From assembly GCF_030581005.1 (NCBI RefSeq), contig NZ_JAUQSX010000017.1:58214-122213 (forward strand): a DNA stretch of 64,000 bases, in the 5' to 3' direction. A program made the position numbers and the translations under genes. The notes under the pieces were generated by a model. The model was not told where the DNA came from. It was given only the letters and a program-made list of their open reading frames with translations, and did not search any database. This document shows, in pieces, positions 1-7,582 of this stretch. The first letter of the stretch is position 1. Every line of letters starts with the position of its first letter. The DNA comes from Hymenobacter mellowenesis (GTDB taxonomy: Bacteria; Bacteroidota; Bacteroidia; Cytophagales; Hymenobacteraceae).

Positions 1-834
1 ATCTATGGCAACAGCAGCATCAAAAGCGCCTTCGATATTGCCTTGCACGACCTGGCGGCCCAGCACGCGGGCCTGCCGCTGTATGAATTCCTGGGCGGGA
101 AAAACGACAAAATCCTCACCACCGACATGACCGTGAGCCTCGGCCCGCCCGCCAAGATGCAGGCCGACGCCGTGCGCTTTCAGGAGGAAGGCTTCCCGGC
201 CATCAAGGTGAAGCTGGGCGGCAGTCTGGAAGACGACGTGGCCCGCATCCGCGCCATTCGGGCGGGCATCGGCCCCGCGCACCCGCTGCGCATCGACGCC
301 AACCAGGGCTGGCACACGGCCGATAATGCCATTGCCGTGCTGCAGGCGCTGGCCGAATTCAACATCGAGCACTGCGAAGAACCCATTCTGCGCCAGCATT
401 TCATGGAGCTGAGCCGGGTGCGGGCGGCCTCGCCCATCCCCATCATGGCCGACGAAAGCTGCGGCGACGAGCACGACGCAGCCCGCCTCATTCAGCTGCA
501 GGCCTGCCAGATGCTGAACATCAAGCTGGGCAAATCCTCCGGCTTTCACCGGGCTCAGAAGATTGCGAAGCTGGGCGAAGCGGCTGGCCTCACCCTGCAA
601 GTGGGTGGCTTTCTCGAATCGCGCCTGGGCATGACGGCCGCCGCCCACCTGGCACTGAGCAACCCGGCCATTCACCATTGCGATTTCGATACCCCGCTCA
701 TGTTCACCGACGACCCCGTGGTGGGCGGCTTCCGTTACGGGCCGGGCGGACTCATTGAGATGCCCACCGGCCCCGGCCTGGGCGCCACCATCGACGAGGA
801 CTGGCTGCGCCGGGCCGAACAGGTGCATTTCTGA
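1..834 (+). CDS. Dipeptide epimerase (enolase superfamily), 5' end outside window
   Basis: C-terminal part of a mandelate racemase/muconate-lactonizing-type enzyme; the reading frame is open from base 1, so the true start lies upstream. Seen: the KxK catalytic lysine pair (about 205-213), a DAN metal site (about 295-303), an EEP metal ligand (about 376), an ADES metal site (about 448), the second-half catalytic lysine in NIKLGK (about 520) and a DFDTP motif (about 685). In this superfamily the K/K pair with the metal triad gives 1,1-proton transfer. The DxD-type motif near the C-terminus is characteristic of L-Ala-D/L-Glu and related dipeptide epimerases, where it holds the dipeptide amino group. 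The likely role is epimerising L-Ala-D-Glu from murein peptides in the cytoplasm. The stop codon overlaps the next start by one base, so the two genes are probably translated together. Substrate specificity is inferred. Confidence 0.88.
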   Translation: MYGNSSIKSAFDIALHDLAAQHAGLPLYEFLGGKNDKILTTDMTVSLGPPAKMQADAVRFQEEGFPAIKVKLGGSLEDDVARIRAIRAGIGPAHPLRIDANQGWHTADNAIAVLQALAEFNIEHCEEPILRQHFMELSRVRAASPIPIMADESCGDEHDAARLIQLQACQMLNIKLGKSSGFHRAQKIAKLGEAAGLTLQVGGFLESRLGMTAAAHLALSNPAIHHCDFDTPLMFTDDPVVGGFRYGPGGLIEMPTGPGLGATIDEDWLRRAEQVHF

Positions 835-2081
835 TGTCGATGAGAAAAGCTGCCGCCTTTCTGCTGCTGAGTTGCCTGCTGGGCGCGGCCGTCCCTGCCG
901 CCGCGCAGCGCCCGAACCTGCTGCGCCAGGTGCTGCGCCACGACAGCGCCGGCCTGGGCCGAGTGCTGGCCCGCCCCGATTATTACCGCCTGCAAATCCT
1001 CTACACCCGCATCCGGCGCGACGCGGCGGGGCGGCCGCACTTCCGCACCTACCGCTACCACGTGCGGCCCCGCCAGTATTTCTACCCAGCCAGTACCGTG
1101 AAGCTGGCCGGCGTGGCCCTGGCCCTGCAGAAGCTGCGCGCCCTGGGCGCCGCGCACCCCGGCCTCAGCCCCGACGTGCCCATGCTGACGGACTCGGCCT
1201 TCGTGGGCCAAACGCGGGTGCTCCGAGACACCAGCGCCGCCGGTGGCCGGCCCACCGTGGGCAACTACGTGCGCAAGGTGCTGCTCGTGAGCGATAACGA
1301 CGCCTACAACCGCCTCTACGAATTCGTGGGCCCCGGGGAGCTGAACCGCGAGCTGGCCCGCCTAGGCCTGCGCCGCACCCGCCTCGTGAACCGCTTGGCC
1401 GTGGGCGACCAGGAGCCCGGCAGCCGCCACACCAACCCCATCCGCTTCTTCGCCGACACGGCGGCCACGCGGCTGCTCTACGCCCAGCCCGCCGGCTACT
1501 ACGCCGGGCCCTGGCCCCGGCTTGGGCTGCGCGGCGAGGCCATCGGCCAAGCCTACATCAAAGGCGACCAGCAGGTGGCTGGCCCGCTCGATTTCAGCCA
1601 GAAAAACGCCTTCGCCCTGCCCGACCAGCAACGCCTGCTCCGCACCATTTTATTCCCCGAAACCGTGCCCGCCGCCCGCCGCCTGCGCCTCGCTCCGGAG
1701 GATTATGCCCGCCTACGCGCGGCCATGTCGGAGCTGCCGCCTGACAGCCGGCACCCGCGCTACGACGCGGCCCACTACCCCGCTACCTACGTGAAGTACC
1801 TGCTGGGCGGGGGCGGCCAGGCCACGCTGCCGCCGGGCGTGCGGGTGTTCAATAAAATTGGGCAGTCCTACGGCTTTCTCATCGACAATGCCTACGTGCA
1901 GGACGAAGCCCACGGCGTCGAGTTTTTGCTCGCGGCCGTGGTGTACACCAACGCCGACGGCGTGCTCAACGATGATAAATACGAGTACGACACCATCGGC
2001 TTCCCCTTCCTGCGCGACCTGGGCCGGCGGGTGTACGAGGCGGAACTGCGGCGCGCCTCGGCTGCGCGGAAGCGACCATAG
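834..2081 (+). CDS. Class A beta-lactamase-related serine hydrolase, exported
   Basis: 415-residue exported protein; residues 1-24 form a signal peptide ending AAAQ. Active-site motifs of the class A beta-lactamase/transpeptidase fold are visible: STVK (S87, K90), SDN (S153-N155) and KIG (341-343) in place of KTG. The family acylates the serine; members include beta-lactamases and enzymes that work on D-Ala-D-Ala peptides. At 415 residues it is longer than a typical 290-residue beta-lactamase, with a roughly 85-residue N-terminal lead and a long insert before KIG, so a penicillin-resistance role is not established. The ATG at 834 shares its A with the upstream TGA; an ATG two codons later (840) also gives a good signal peptide. 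Coupling to a dipeptide epimerase supports a cell-wall peptide role (inference). Confidence 0.85.
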   Translation: MSMRKAAAFLLLSCLLGAAVPAAAQRPNLLRQVLRHDSAGLGRVLARPDYYRLQILYTRIRRDAAGRPHFRTYRYHVRPRQYFYPASTVKLAGVALALQKLRALGAAHPGLSPDVPMLTDSAFVGQTRVLRDTSAAGGRPTVGNYVRKVLLVSDNDAYNRLYEFVGPGELNRELARLGLRRTRLVNRLAVGDQEPGSRHTNPIRFFADTAATRLLYAQPAGYYAGPWPRLGLRGEAIGQAYIKGDQQVAGPLDFSQKNAFALPDQQRLLRTILFPETVPAARRLRLAPEDYARLRAAMSELPPDSRHPRYDAAHYPATYVKYLLGGGGQATLPPGVRVFNKIGQSYGFLIDNAYVQDEAHGVEFLLAAVVYTNADGVLNDDKYEYDTIGFPFLRDLGRRVYEAELRRASAARKRP

Positions 2082-2102
2082 AGCGGGGTAGGTGCATTTT
2101 TC

Positions 2103-2201
2103 TGAACGTCATGCTGAGCGCAGCCGAAGCATCTCTACCGTGTAAGTAAACAATTTACTGCTGCATTAGAGATGCTTCGGCTGCGCTCAGCATGACGTTC
2201 A
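2103..2201. repeat. R-family inverted repeat, 34-bp perfect arms
   Basis: Arms at 2103-2136 and 2168-2201 are exact reverse complements and contain the GTCATGCTGAGCGCAGC core. The loop is AT-rich, 31 nt. It sits in the convergent gap between the serine hydrolase and the DCC protein and begins 22 nt after one stop and ends 11 nt before the other. It could act as a bidirectional terminator here, although it has no T-run. Confidence 0.95.
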
Positions 2202-2211
2202 GTATATGATT

Positions 2212-2631
2212 CTACAGAAACCGCGCCTTCAGTTCCGGCGTGGGCAGCCAGCAGCTTTCCTCGCGCCCAAACCAGCGGTAGCGGTGCCGGGCCACGAAGC
2301 GGTAAGCGGCATCGCGCCAGACGCGGGGCAGCACCCTGGCCAGCGCCGCTACCTGCCAGATGCCGCCTAGGCCGCGCGCAATGCGCAGCACGGCGTCGGA
2401 ATGCGAATACAACTGCCCACCGCTGAGCAGCAGTACCGAGTCGGGGTCGGTGGCCAGGCTTGTGGGCGCCAAGCCGTGGGCCGCTAAGAGGGCCCGGCCG
2501 GCTTCGCTTTGCAGGGCGGCGAAGCGGAAGCGGCCCGCCGCGTCGTGGCGAATGACGAACTGCACGAAGCCGTTGCAGAGGTTGCACACGCCGTCGAACA
2601 GGATGGTATCGGGAGGAGAGTAGGGAGGCAT
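2212..2631 (-). CDS. DCC1-like thiol-disulfide oxidoreductase family protein (DUF393)
   Basis: 139 residues from ATG at 2631; a longer reading frame to 2691 exists but its extra residues look like leader. The N-terminus carries FDGVCNLCNG, the DxxCxxC signature that names the DCC family, and a WFGREE segment lies near the C-terminus. The family is annotated as thiol-disulfide oxidoreductase from the CxxC pair, but the reaction is not well characterised. It is divergently paired, 128 bp apart, with an HTTM membrane protein. DCC and HTTM proteins are frequent neighbours or fusions in bacteria, which suggests they work together (inference). Family call firm, function weak. Confidence 0.87.
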   Translation of the reverse strand: MPPYSPPDTILFDGVCNLCNGFVQFVIRHDAAGRFRFAALQSEAGRALLAAHGLAPTSLATDPDSVLLLSGGQLYSHSDAVLRIARGLGGIWQVAALARVLPRVWRDAAYRFVARHRYRWFGREESCWLPTPELKARFL

Positions 2632-2759
2632 TGGGGCATAACGCCGGAGGTGCCATCTGTGTTTGACCGGCCGACGTAAGCCCCGGGGCAACCATGCGCC
2701 CCCGCGCGGGGTACAGCAGGCTGCCTCCTCCCTTTCTTTCCTCCTCCCTTCTTCCCCTT

Positions 2760-4325
2760 ATGCTGAACGAGCACCCAGGCTTCTGGGGCGTGCTGAAGCG
2801 TCCTTTTGTGCTCGATGTGCGGGCGTTGGCCTTGCTGCGCATGGCCACGGCCGCCGTGATACTGGTCGATTTGGCCATCCGTAGCACCGACCTCGAAGCC
2901 CACTACGCCAACCTGGGCATCCTGCCCGTGCCCGCGCTGATGGAGCACGCCTGGACGCCCTACCAGTTTTCGTTGCACGCCGCCACCGGCCTGTGGCAGG
3001 GCGAGGCCGTGCTGTTTTTATTGGCGGCCGGGGTGGCGGGCGCGCTGCTGTTGGGCTACCACACGCGCCTGGCCACGGTGGCTTCGTGGGTGCTGCTGGT
3101 GTCGCTCCAAAACCGCAACACGCTCATCGGCCAGGGCGGCGACGACCTGCTGCGCATGCTGCTGTTTTGGGGTATTTTCCTGCCCTGGGGCCGCGTCTGG
3201 TCGTATGATGCGCGCGACAAGCCCGTCCCGGAACGGTTCGACTATTTCAGCGCGGCCACGGTGGCCTACGTGGTGCAGCTGGCCTTGCTGTACTGGTGCA
3301 CGGCCTTGCTCAAAAACGGCGCCGAATGGACCCGCGACGGTACCGCGCTCTACTACGCCTTCAGCCTCGACCAGCTGCTGCTGCCCGGCGGCCGGCTGCT
3401 CTACCCGCACCCCGATTTGTTGCGTTTCCTCACCTTTGGGGCCTATTTCACGGAGCTGCTGCTGCCGTTTGCGCTGTTCATTCCGGTGGGGGTGCGGTGG
3501 TGGCGGCTGCTGGTGGTGGGCGTGCTGTTTGGGTTTCACCTCACCATCGGCCTCACGCTCTACGTAGGCCTGTTTTTCCTGATAAACTGGGCGTCCATCC
3601 TAGGGTTGCTGCCGCCCGTGGCGCTGGATTGGCTCACGGGCCGCTTCAGCCCGTACGCGCCGCGGGTGCGGCGCTGGCAAGGCCGCCTGCCCGCGTGGCA
3701 GCTACCGTGGCGCCTGCGCCTGGAACGCACCCGCGAGCCCACGGCCGGCGGGCAGCGGCTGGCGCGCGCGGTGCGCGACACGTTTGTGGCCGTGGTGCTG
3801 GCCTACGTCTGCCTCTGGAACCTCGATGACGTGGCCGTTCTTCGTCCGGCGGGCGGGCTGCTGCCGGCCCCGGTGCGCTGGCTGGGCTACCTTTTCCGCA
3901 TCGACCAGCACTGGGGCATGTTCGCGCCCGTGGTGTTCAAAGACGATGGTTGGTACATCTTTGAGGGCACCACCGCCACGGGAAAAGTATTGGATTTGAA
4001 CCGCGCCGGCGCGCCGGTGCGCTACGCCAAGCCGGCATCGGTGGTGGCGCTGTTCAAAAACGACCGGTGGCGCAAATATTCCGAGAACTACCTCTTCGTC
4101 GACAACGCCTGGATGCGGCCCTACTACTGTAACTATCTGCTGCGCATCTGGCACGAAAACCCGGCCCACGCTCCGCTCCGCCACCTGTCGATAGTGTACA
4201 TGAAGGAAGTGTCGCTGCCCGATTATCAGGTGTCGAAACCCACGCGCGAGGTGCTGTGCGAATGCGAGTTGCCGGCCCAAAGCCAGGAACCGGGCGCCGG
4301 CAAGAAGCAACAAGCCGAGGAGTAA
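2760..4325 (+). CDS. HTTM domain membrane protein (vitamin K-dependent gamma-carboxylase-like)
   Basis: 521 residues from ATG at 2760; an in-frame upstream extension to 2694 has no signal or domain character. Residues about 10-300 contain multiple hydrophobic helices with the HTTM landmarks: an LRMATAAVILVDL segment, a NRNTLIGQGGDDLLRM loop and a YWCTALLKNGAEW segment. The second half has another helix followed by a soluble C-terminal part rich in aromatic residues. HTTM proteins are homologous to the transmembrane part of gamma-glutamyl carboxylase, but most bacterial members have no known substrate. Located in the inner membrane. The divergent neighbour is a DCC protein, a typical partner. 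A weak hairpin follows the stop at 4338-4367. Confidence 0.87.
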   Translation: MLNEHPGFWGVLKRPFVLDVRALALLRMATAAVILVDLAIRSTDLEAHYANLGILPVPALMEHAWTPYQFSLHAATGLWQGEAVLFLLAAGVAGALLLGYHTRLATVASWVLLVSLQNRNTLIGQGGDDLLRMLLFWGIFLPWGRVWSYDARDKPVPERFDYFSAATVAYVVQLALLYWCTALLKNGAEWTRDGTALYYAFSLDQLLLPGGRLLYPHPDLLRFLTFGAYFTELLLPFALFIPVGVRWWRLLVVGVLFGFHLTIGLTLYVGLFFLINWASILGLLPPVALDWLTGRFSPYAPRVRRWQGRLPAWQLPWRLRLERTREPTAGGQRLARAVRDTFVAVVLAYVCLWNLDDVAVLRPAGGLLPAPVRWLGYLFRIDQHWGMFAPVVFKDDGWYIFEGTTATGKVLDLNRAGAPVRYAKPASVVALFKNDRWRKYSENYLFVDNAWMRPYYCNYLLRIWHENPAHAPLRHLSIVYMKEVSLPDYQVSKPTREVLCECELPAQSQEPGAGKKQQAEE

Positions 4326-4387
4326 TAAAAATACGTGTTTGTGCGGGGCAAATACGAGCACCCCGCACCCGAAACGTCCGTATAGCT

Positions 4388-4410
4388 GAAAGCCTATTTT
4401 GGCTTTCTTT
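4388..4410 (+). terminator. Short hairpin with T-rich tail after the HTTM gene
   Basis: AAAGCC/GGCTTT arms around a 6-nt loop, followed by CTTTTC. A stronger GC stem without T-run lies just upstream (GTGCGGGG/CCCCGCAC, 4338-4367). It could terminate the HTTM transcript or lie in the leader of the lipoprotein gene at 4426. Confidence 0.35.
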
Positions 4411-4425
4411 TCACATTTCTTCCTT

Positions 4426-4695
4426 ATGAAACGCAAATTGCTTTCTGTACTCTCCGCCGCGCTTTTGTGCTCGTCGCTCACGGTGTTCAGTGCCTGCACG
4501 GCTTCCGAAAACGTTGATTCGTCCGGCGGCACCACGCCGAAAACCACCGGCGGCACCACCTCGGCCAGCGACATCAACGGGGTTCCGGCCGGCAGCGCCA
4601 GCCCGCGCGGCACCACCAATGGCAACACTACTTCGGGCACTACCACGTCCGGTACCACCACTACGAGCACGACGACCTCCGGCTCCACTACCTGA
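4426..4695 (+). CDS. Small Thr/Ser/Gly-rich lipoprotein
   Basis: 89 residues from ATG at 4426; the frame stays open upstream to 4399 but the MKRKLL start gives a standard lipoprotein signal with Cys in VFSAC at about residue 21. The mature part has no recognisable domain: an acidic/Ser stretch, then a run of TT, SG and GTT units over the last 40 residues. Such a tail is probably extended and disordered, and could be O-glycosylated; Bacteroidota glycosylate D(S/T)-hydrophobic motifs, which I do not clearly see here. It is followed by an intrinsic terminator, so it is a monocistronic unit. Function unknown. Confidence 0.72.
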   Translation: MKRKLLSVLSAALLCSSLTVFSACTASENVDSSGGTTPKTTGGTTSASDINGVPAGSASPRGTTNGNTTSGTTTSGTTTTSTTTSGSTT

Positions 4696-4719
4696 TTCGC
4701 TACGTCTTCCTTTCCATCA

Positions 4720-4759
4720 ACAGGGCCATTTCCTTCGCGGATTTGGCCCTGTTTTTTTT
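4720..4759 (+). terminator. Intrinsic terminator after small lipoprotein gene
   Basis: Nine-bp stem ACAGGGCCA/TGGCCCTGT (4720-4728 with 4744-4752) followed by a run of eight T. Confidence 0.88.
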
Positions 4760-4792
4760 GTGCGGCGGGGTAGAGATGACTGACTAAAAAGC

Positions 4793-4896
4793 ACGTCATG
4801 CCGAGCGCAGTCGAAGCATCTCTACCGCGCAACCTAATCCAATCGAAAGGATTTAGTGCTGCGGTAGAGATGCTTCGACTGCGCTCAGCATGACAT
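4793..4896. repeat. R-family inverted repeat, CCGAGC subtype
   Basis: Arms of about 36 bp (4793-4828 and 4861-4896), imperfect by two pairs that would form G-U or A-C in RNA. The loop contains the conserved AATCCAATCGA core shared with copies at 14021, 55937 and 57088. It lies in a convergent gap already closed by a normal terminator at 4720-4759, so it is not needed for termination. Confidence 0.93.
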
Positions 4897-4926
4897 TCCT
4901 TTTGCTCACTACTCATCAACGCAGCG

Positions 4927-6087
4927 TCAGGCCCACTGCTTGAGGTACTGGAACACTTCCGGATGCGTGAGCAGCCCGCCGTGGTGCTGCTGGCTGAACA
5001 CGGCGGTGCGCACGTTGGCCCCCGTCGGCAGGGCCGCCTCGTCGCCGAAGGTGGCGTGGCCGCGGGCGCTGCCGTGGCCCACCAGCCCGTCGCCGAAGTA
5101 CTCGCGCAGGGCCGAGGGCCGCGTGGCGCGCAGCCAGGAGCCCATCAGAATGTGGTAGCGCACGCCGGGCAGGGGCAGCACGGCGGTGCGCGGCGGCGTG
5201 AGGTCGTTGGCGTGGGCATCCTGCCAGTCCTCGTCTACTAGAATGGAGCAGCGCAGGTCCTTGATGCCGTTGCTGCGCTGGTTCAGCGCCTTGCTCAGAA
5301 AGCGCGTGGGAAACAGGTTGATGCGCTCCAGCAGCCGCGCCGTGAGGTGGGAGTTCTGCTCCAGCCACGAACCGTCGTTGGGCGTGCCAATGAGGAAGAC
5401 GGAGCGCAGGTGGGCCAGCCAGGGCGCTTTTTGAGTTAAGAGTTGAGAGTTAGGAGTTAAGAGTTGCCCTTCTTCTGCCGCTGCTGATTCAGTTGAATTA
5501 ACTCTTAACTCTTCACTCTTCACTATTAACTGAATACCGTAGTACCCGGCGCTCCGAATAATCAGCCCGCCCATGCTGTGGCCCACCAGCACCAGCTCGC
5601 CGATGGCGTCGGGCCAGGTCGTGACCAGCTCGGTGAGAATGCGGTTGAGCTCGCGGCCGTTTTCGGAGAGGTGCAGGCCGGAATTGAAGCGCAGGTAGAG
5701 GGCGCGGCAGTGCAGCTCCTCGGCCAGGCGCGGGCCGTAGCGGCGGCTGCCGGGCGGGTCCTGAAAGCCGGTTTGCCAGATGAGCTCGTCGCCCATCAGG
5801 CCGTGCACGAACACCACGGTTTTCTGGCGGGGCTCGCTCAGGCGCAGGTCGGCCACGGTCACATCCTGGCCGCCGCGCCGGAAGCTCATCCGGATGGCGC
5901 GCTTGTCGAAGCGCGCGGCCAGTTGGTCGCCGAGGGCGCCGTTGAGCACGGGCAGGAAAAAATGCTGGTGGGCCTGGCCCGAGCGCACGAGGTAGCTGGC
6001 GCCGCGCACGGGCAGCAGGGCCGCCCGCCTCACGGCCCCAAGGGCCCGGCGGAAGCGGGAAGGCAAGTGGGAATCGGAGTCGGGCAT
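4927..6087 (-). CDS. Lipase-like alpha/beta hydrolase with an in-frame repeat insertion
   Basis: 386 residues. Alpha/beta-hydrolase features: VVFVHGLMGD oxyanion segment (about 91-100), nucleophile elbow GHSMGG (S171) and a late His in QQHHGGLLTHPEV. The resemblance is to cytosolic esterase/lipases of the PGAP1/LipB sort. There is no signal peptide (Arg-rich N-terminus), so it is probably cytoplasmic or membrane-peripheral. Oddity: residues about 187-220 (DNA 5427-5530), between the nucleophile helix and the SVFLIGTPNDG strand, are encoded by an AT-rich inverted repeat unlike the rest of the gene. The insertion keeps the frame and adds about 33 residues. Whether the protein remains active is unknown; the insertion may form a surface loop. 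Downstream lies a convergent R-repeat. Confidence 0.83.
   Translation of the reverse strand: MPDSDSHLPSRFRRALGAVRRAALLPVRGASYLVRSGQAHQHFFLPVLNGALGDQLAARFDKRAIRMSFRRGGQDVTVADLRLSEPRQKTVVFVHGLMGDELIWQTGFQDPPGSRRYGPRLAEELHCRALYLRFNSGLHLSENGRELNRILTELVTTWPDAIGELVLVGHSMGGLIIRSAGYYGIQLIVKSEELRVNSTESAAAEEGQLLTPNSQLLTQKAPWLAHLRSVFLIGTPNDGSWLEQNSHLTARLLERINLFPTRFLSKALNQRSNGIKDLRCSILVDEDWQDAHANDLTPPRTAVLPLPGVRYHILMGSWLRATRPSALREYFGDGLVGHGSARGHATFGDEAALPTGANVRTAVFSQQHHGGLLTHPEVFQYLKQWA
5427..5530. repeat. U-family inverted repeat inside the lipase gene
   Basis: Left arm of GAGTTAAGAGTTG-type units (5433-5466) and right arm of TTAACTCTTAACTC-type units (5497-5530) pair imperfectly. Composition is far more AT-rich than the host gene. 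It encodes the SEELRVNS and QLLTPNSQLLT peptides in frame. Confidence 0.88.
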
Positions 6088-6206
6088 GGGCGGGAAGTGG
6101 GGCGAGCAGCACGCGCCGCGTCCGAAAGTAACGCCCCGGGCGGTATTGGGTTGGCCTTCCGGGTGAAATCCCCGTACTTTGTGTGTCCAATCCCAAGACC
6201 TACTTC

Positions 6207-6545
6207 ATGAAGCTTTCTTCTCGTCCCGCCCTGGCCCTGCTGCTGGGCACCGCTTTGGCCGCCACCCTTTCTTCCTGCGACTACCGCTGGAGCCCCGGCG
6301 AAAACCAGCAGTTCAAACACGGTTTCACCGGCACCCCCGGCTGGCACAACTCGGACGTGAACCGCGACAGCATCAACTACAAGCAGCGCGTGGAGCCCGC
6401 CAGCGGCACCGGTTCGGCCACCGCTATCAAAAACGGCACTGTGCAGGATAAGCTGAACTCGGCCCCAGCCGGCGCCAGCGCCACCGGCGGCCAGGACGCC
6501 AGCGGCCAGATGGGCACGCCCGAGCAGGCCCAGGAGAAAAAATAG
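6207..6545 (+). CDS. Small lipoprotein of unknown function
   Basis: 112 residues from ATG at 6207; a GTG at 6183 would extend it by eight residues without improving the signal. Lipoprotein signal with lipobox LSSC at about residue 25. The mature protein is hydrophilic: DYRWSPGENQQFKHGFTGTPGW, then a low-complexity Ala/Gly/Ser/Gln stretch ending EQAQEKK. No domain recognised. A TACTTTG-like -7 element at about 6175 would give a leader of about 20 nt, and an intrinsic terminator at 6569-6602 closes the unit. It is divergent from the lipase gene (119 bp gap). Confidence 0.72.
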   Translation: MKLSSRPALALLLGTALAATLSSCDYRWSPGENQQFKHGFTGTPGWHNSDVNRDSINYKQRVEPASGTGSATAIKNGTVQDKLNSAPAGASATGGQDASGQMGTPEQAQEKK

Positions 6546-6568
6546 CGCTTCTTTTCGGAGAATTTCTA

Positions 6569-6602
6569 AAAAGCCCGCAGCCTTCCCCGCTGCGGGCTTT
6601 TT
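6569..6602 (+). terminator. Intrinsic terminator
   Basis: Stem AAAGCCCGCAG/CTGCGGGCTTT with a CTTCCCCG loop, ending in a T-run. It follows the lipoprotein stop by 24 nt. Confidence 0.92.
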
Positions 6603-6722
6603 GCGTTCGGATTGACCGCATACTGTTAAATTAGAACTGTTTCAGGGGCAGCGGAAAGAGGAGGGGCTTAGCTACGCTGACCTTCGGTTGCCCCCGCCCA
6701 GCTTTCGCGCTGTTTCAAAGAT

Positions 6723-6769
6723 GCCGTTCAACGACCGGGCGGGGCCACCCCTCACCTCTACATCGTTCA
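6723..6769. repeat. Degraded single arm of the Q-family repeat
   Basis: The stretch matches the right arm of the Q repeat at 11941-11974 (CGACCGGGCGGGG ... TACATCGTTCA) with several changes in the middle. No clear left arm remains, only a weakly similar GGAGGGGCTTAG at about 6660. The 6546-6820 gap otherwise holds nothing I recognise beyond the terminator. Confidence 0.55.
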
Positions 6770-6820
6770 AGAAGTACACTGATTCCGAAACCGCTCTAGC
6801 TACGAGGCAATAGCTTGGCA

Positions 6821-7522
6821 ATGACTGCCGTAATACTGATGAAAACCATAGAAAACCAAGGGCTTCCCGTACAAGGTGATTTTTATAACGATGGCGACTG
6901 CCTTATTTGCGGGGCTCCACACGCGGAAGCGCCGACGTTGATTGATTACACCCCAGATGGCCGGTGCTATTTCAAACAACAGCCGCAAAATGAAGTAGAA
7001 TTAGACCAGGCAATATGCGCGCTATGGGTCTCGTGCATTGGAGCCATTCGCTACCGGGGCACCGACGAAGCAATACTGAAGCGGCTTTATGAAAATGGGC
7101 TGGCCGATTCCTGCGATTACCAACCGTTGGCAGCTTATCCGCTGTTGATTCGTGACAGATTGCGCTTTGCGTTTGACGGAAGCATTAATGAGTTGGCTGA
7201 TGCGCTTATTTCAAAGGTGAAATCCTCGACCAGCAGCGAATACCTCGCTGATAAAATCGTGCAGTTTCACAATGATGAAAGACAATCATTCAGCTTTGTG
7301 CATATCTGGTATGATGCTGCTAATTCGGTTACTTATAATGTTGATTATAACATAAATGCCAAGCACGAACTGGTGCTTGGCATTTCGCCGGAATTTGAGA
7401 AGGATATTATTGGTACCGCCGCCCGACTGCATGATAACATAAAAGGTGATGCCCGATTTAAAAGTATCGAATGGTTTGAAAAGGACAAGAACAACCAAAC
7501 AAGCTACTCTAAGCCCTACTAG
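6821..7522 (+). CDS. Orphan hypothetical protein in an AT-richer stretch
   Basis: 233 residues from ATG at 6821 (a TTG six bases earlier and an ATG at 6839 are alternatives). No signal peptide or membrane segment, so probably cytoplasmic. It has a CLICG pair near residue 28 and otherwise a mixed alpha/beta composition with many Asp, Asn, Tyr and Lys. No family recognised. Codon choice differs from neighbours: many AT-ending codons and AAT, ATT, GAA, AAA, in a genome that prefers G/C in third position. It lies beside a degraded repeat. The composition suggests recent transfer or weak selection. An immunity- or contact-type protein is conceivable but unsupported. Confidence 0.65.
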   Translation: MTAVILMKTIENQGLPVQGDFYNDGDCLICGAPHAEAPTLIDYTPDGRCYFKQQPQNEVELDQAICALWVSCIGAIRYRGTDEAILKRLYENGLADSCDYQPLAAYPLLIRDRLRFAFDGSINELADALISKVKSSTSSEYLADKIVQFHNDERQSFSFVHIWYDAANSVTYNVDYNINAKHELVLGISPEFEKDIIGTAARLHDNIKGDARFKSIEWFEKDKNNQTSYSKPY

Positions 7523-7582
7523 CTGATAAGTAATGAAGTGCTACCGGGGCTGGATATTCTGCTGCTACTTTAACTGCCGAGG

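Noticed and set aside
834..2081. Class A-like hydrolase considered an acquired antibiotic-resistance gene
   Set aside because: It has KIG instead of KTG, is much longer than resistance enzymes, has host-like composition and is translationally coupled to a dipeptide epimerase. A chromosomal cell-wall role is more likely.
3702..4919. A minus-strand frame of 405 residues spanning the R-repeat at 4793, a lipoprotein gene and the HTTM gene
   Set aside because: Its N-terminus is translated repeat (HAERSRS-type peptide), and the rest is antisense to real genes.
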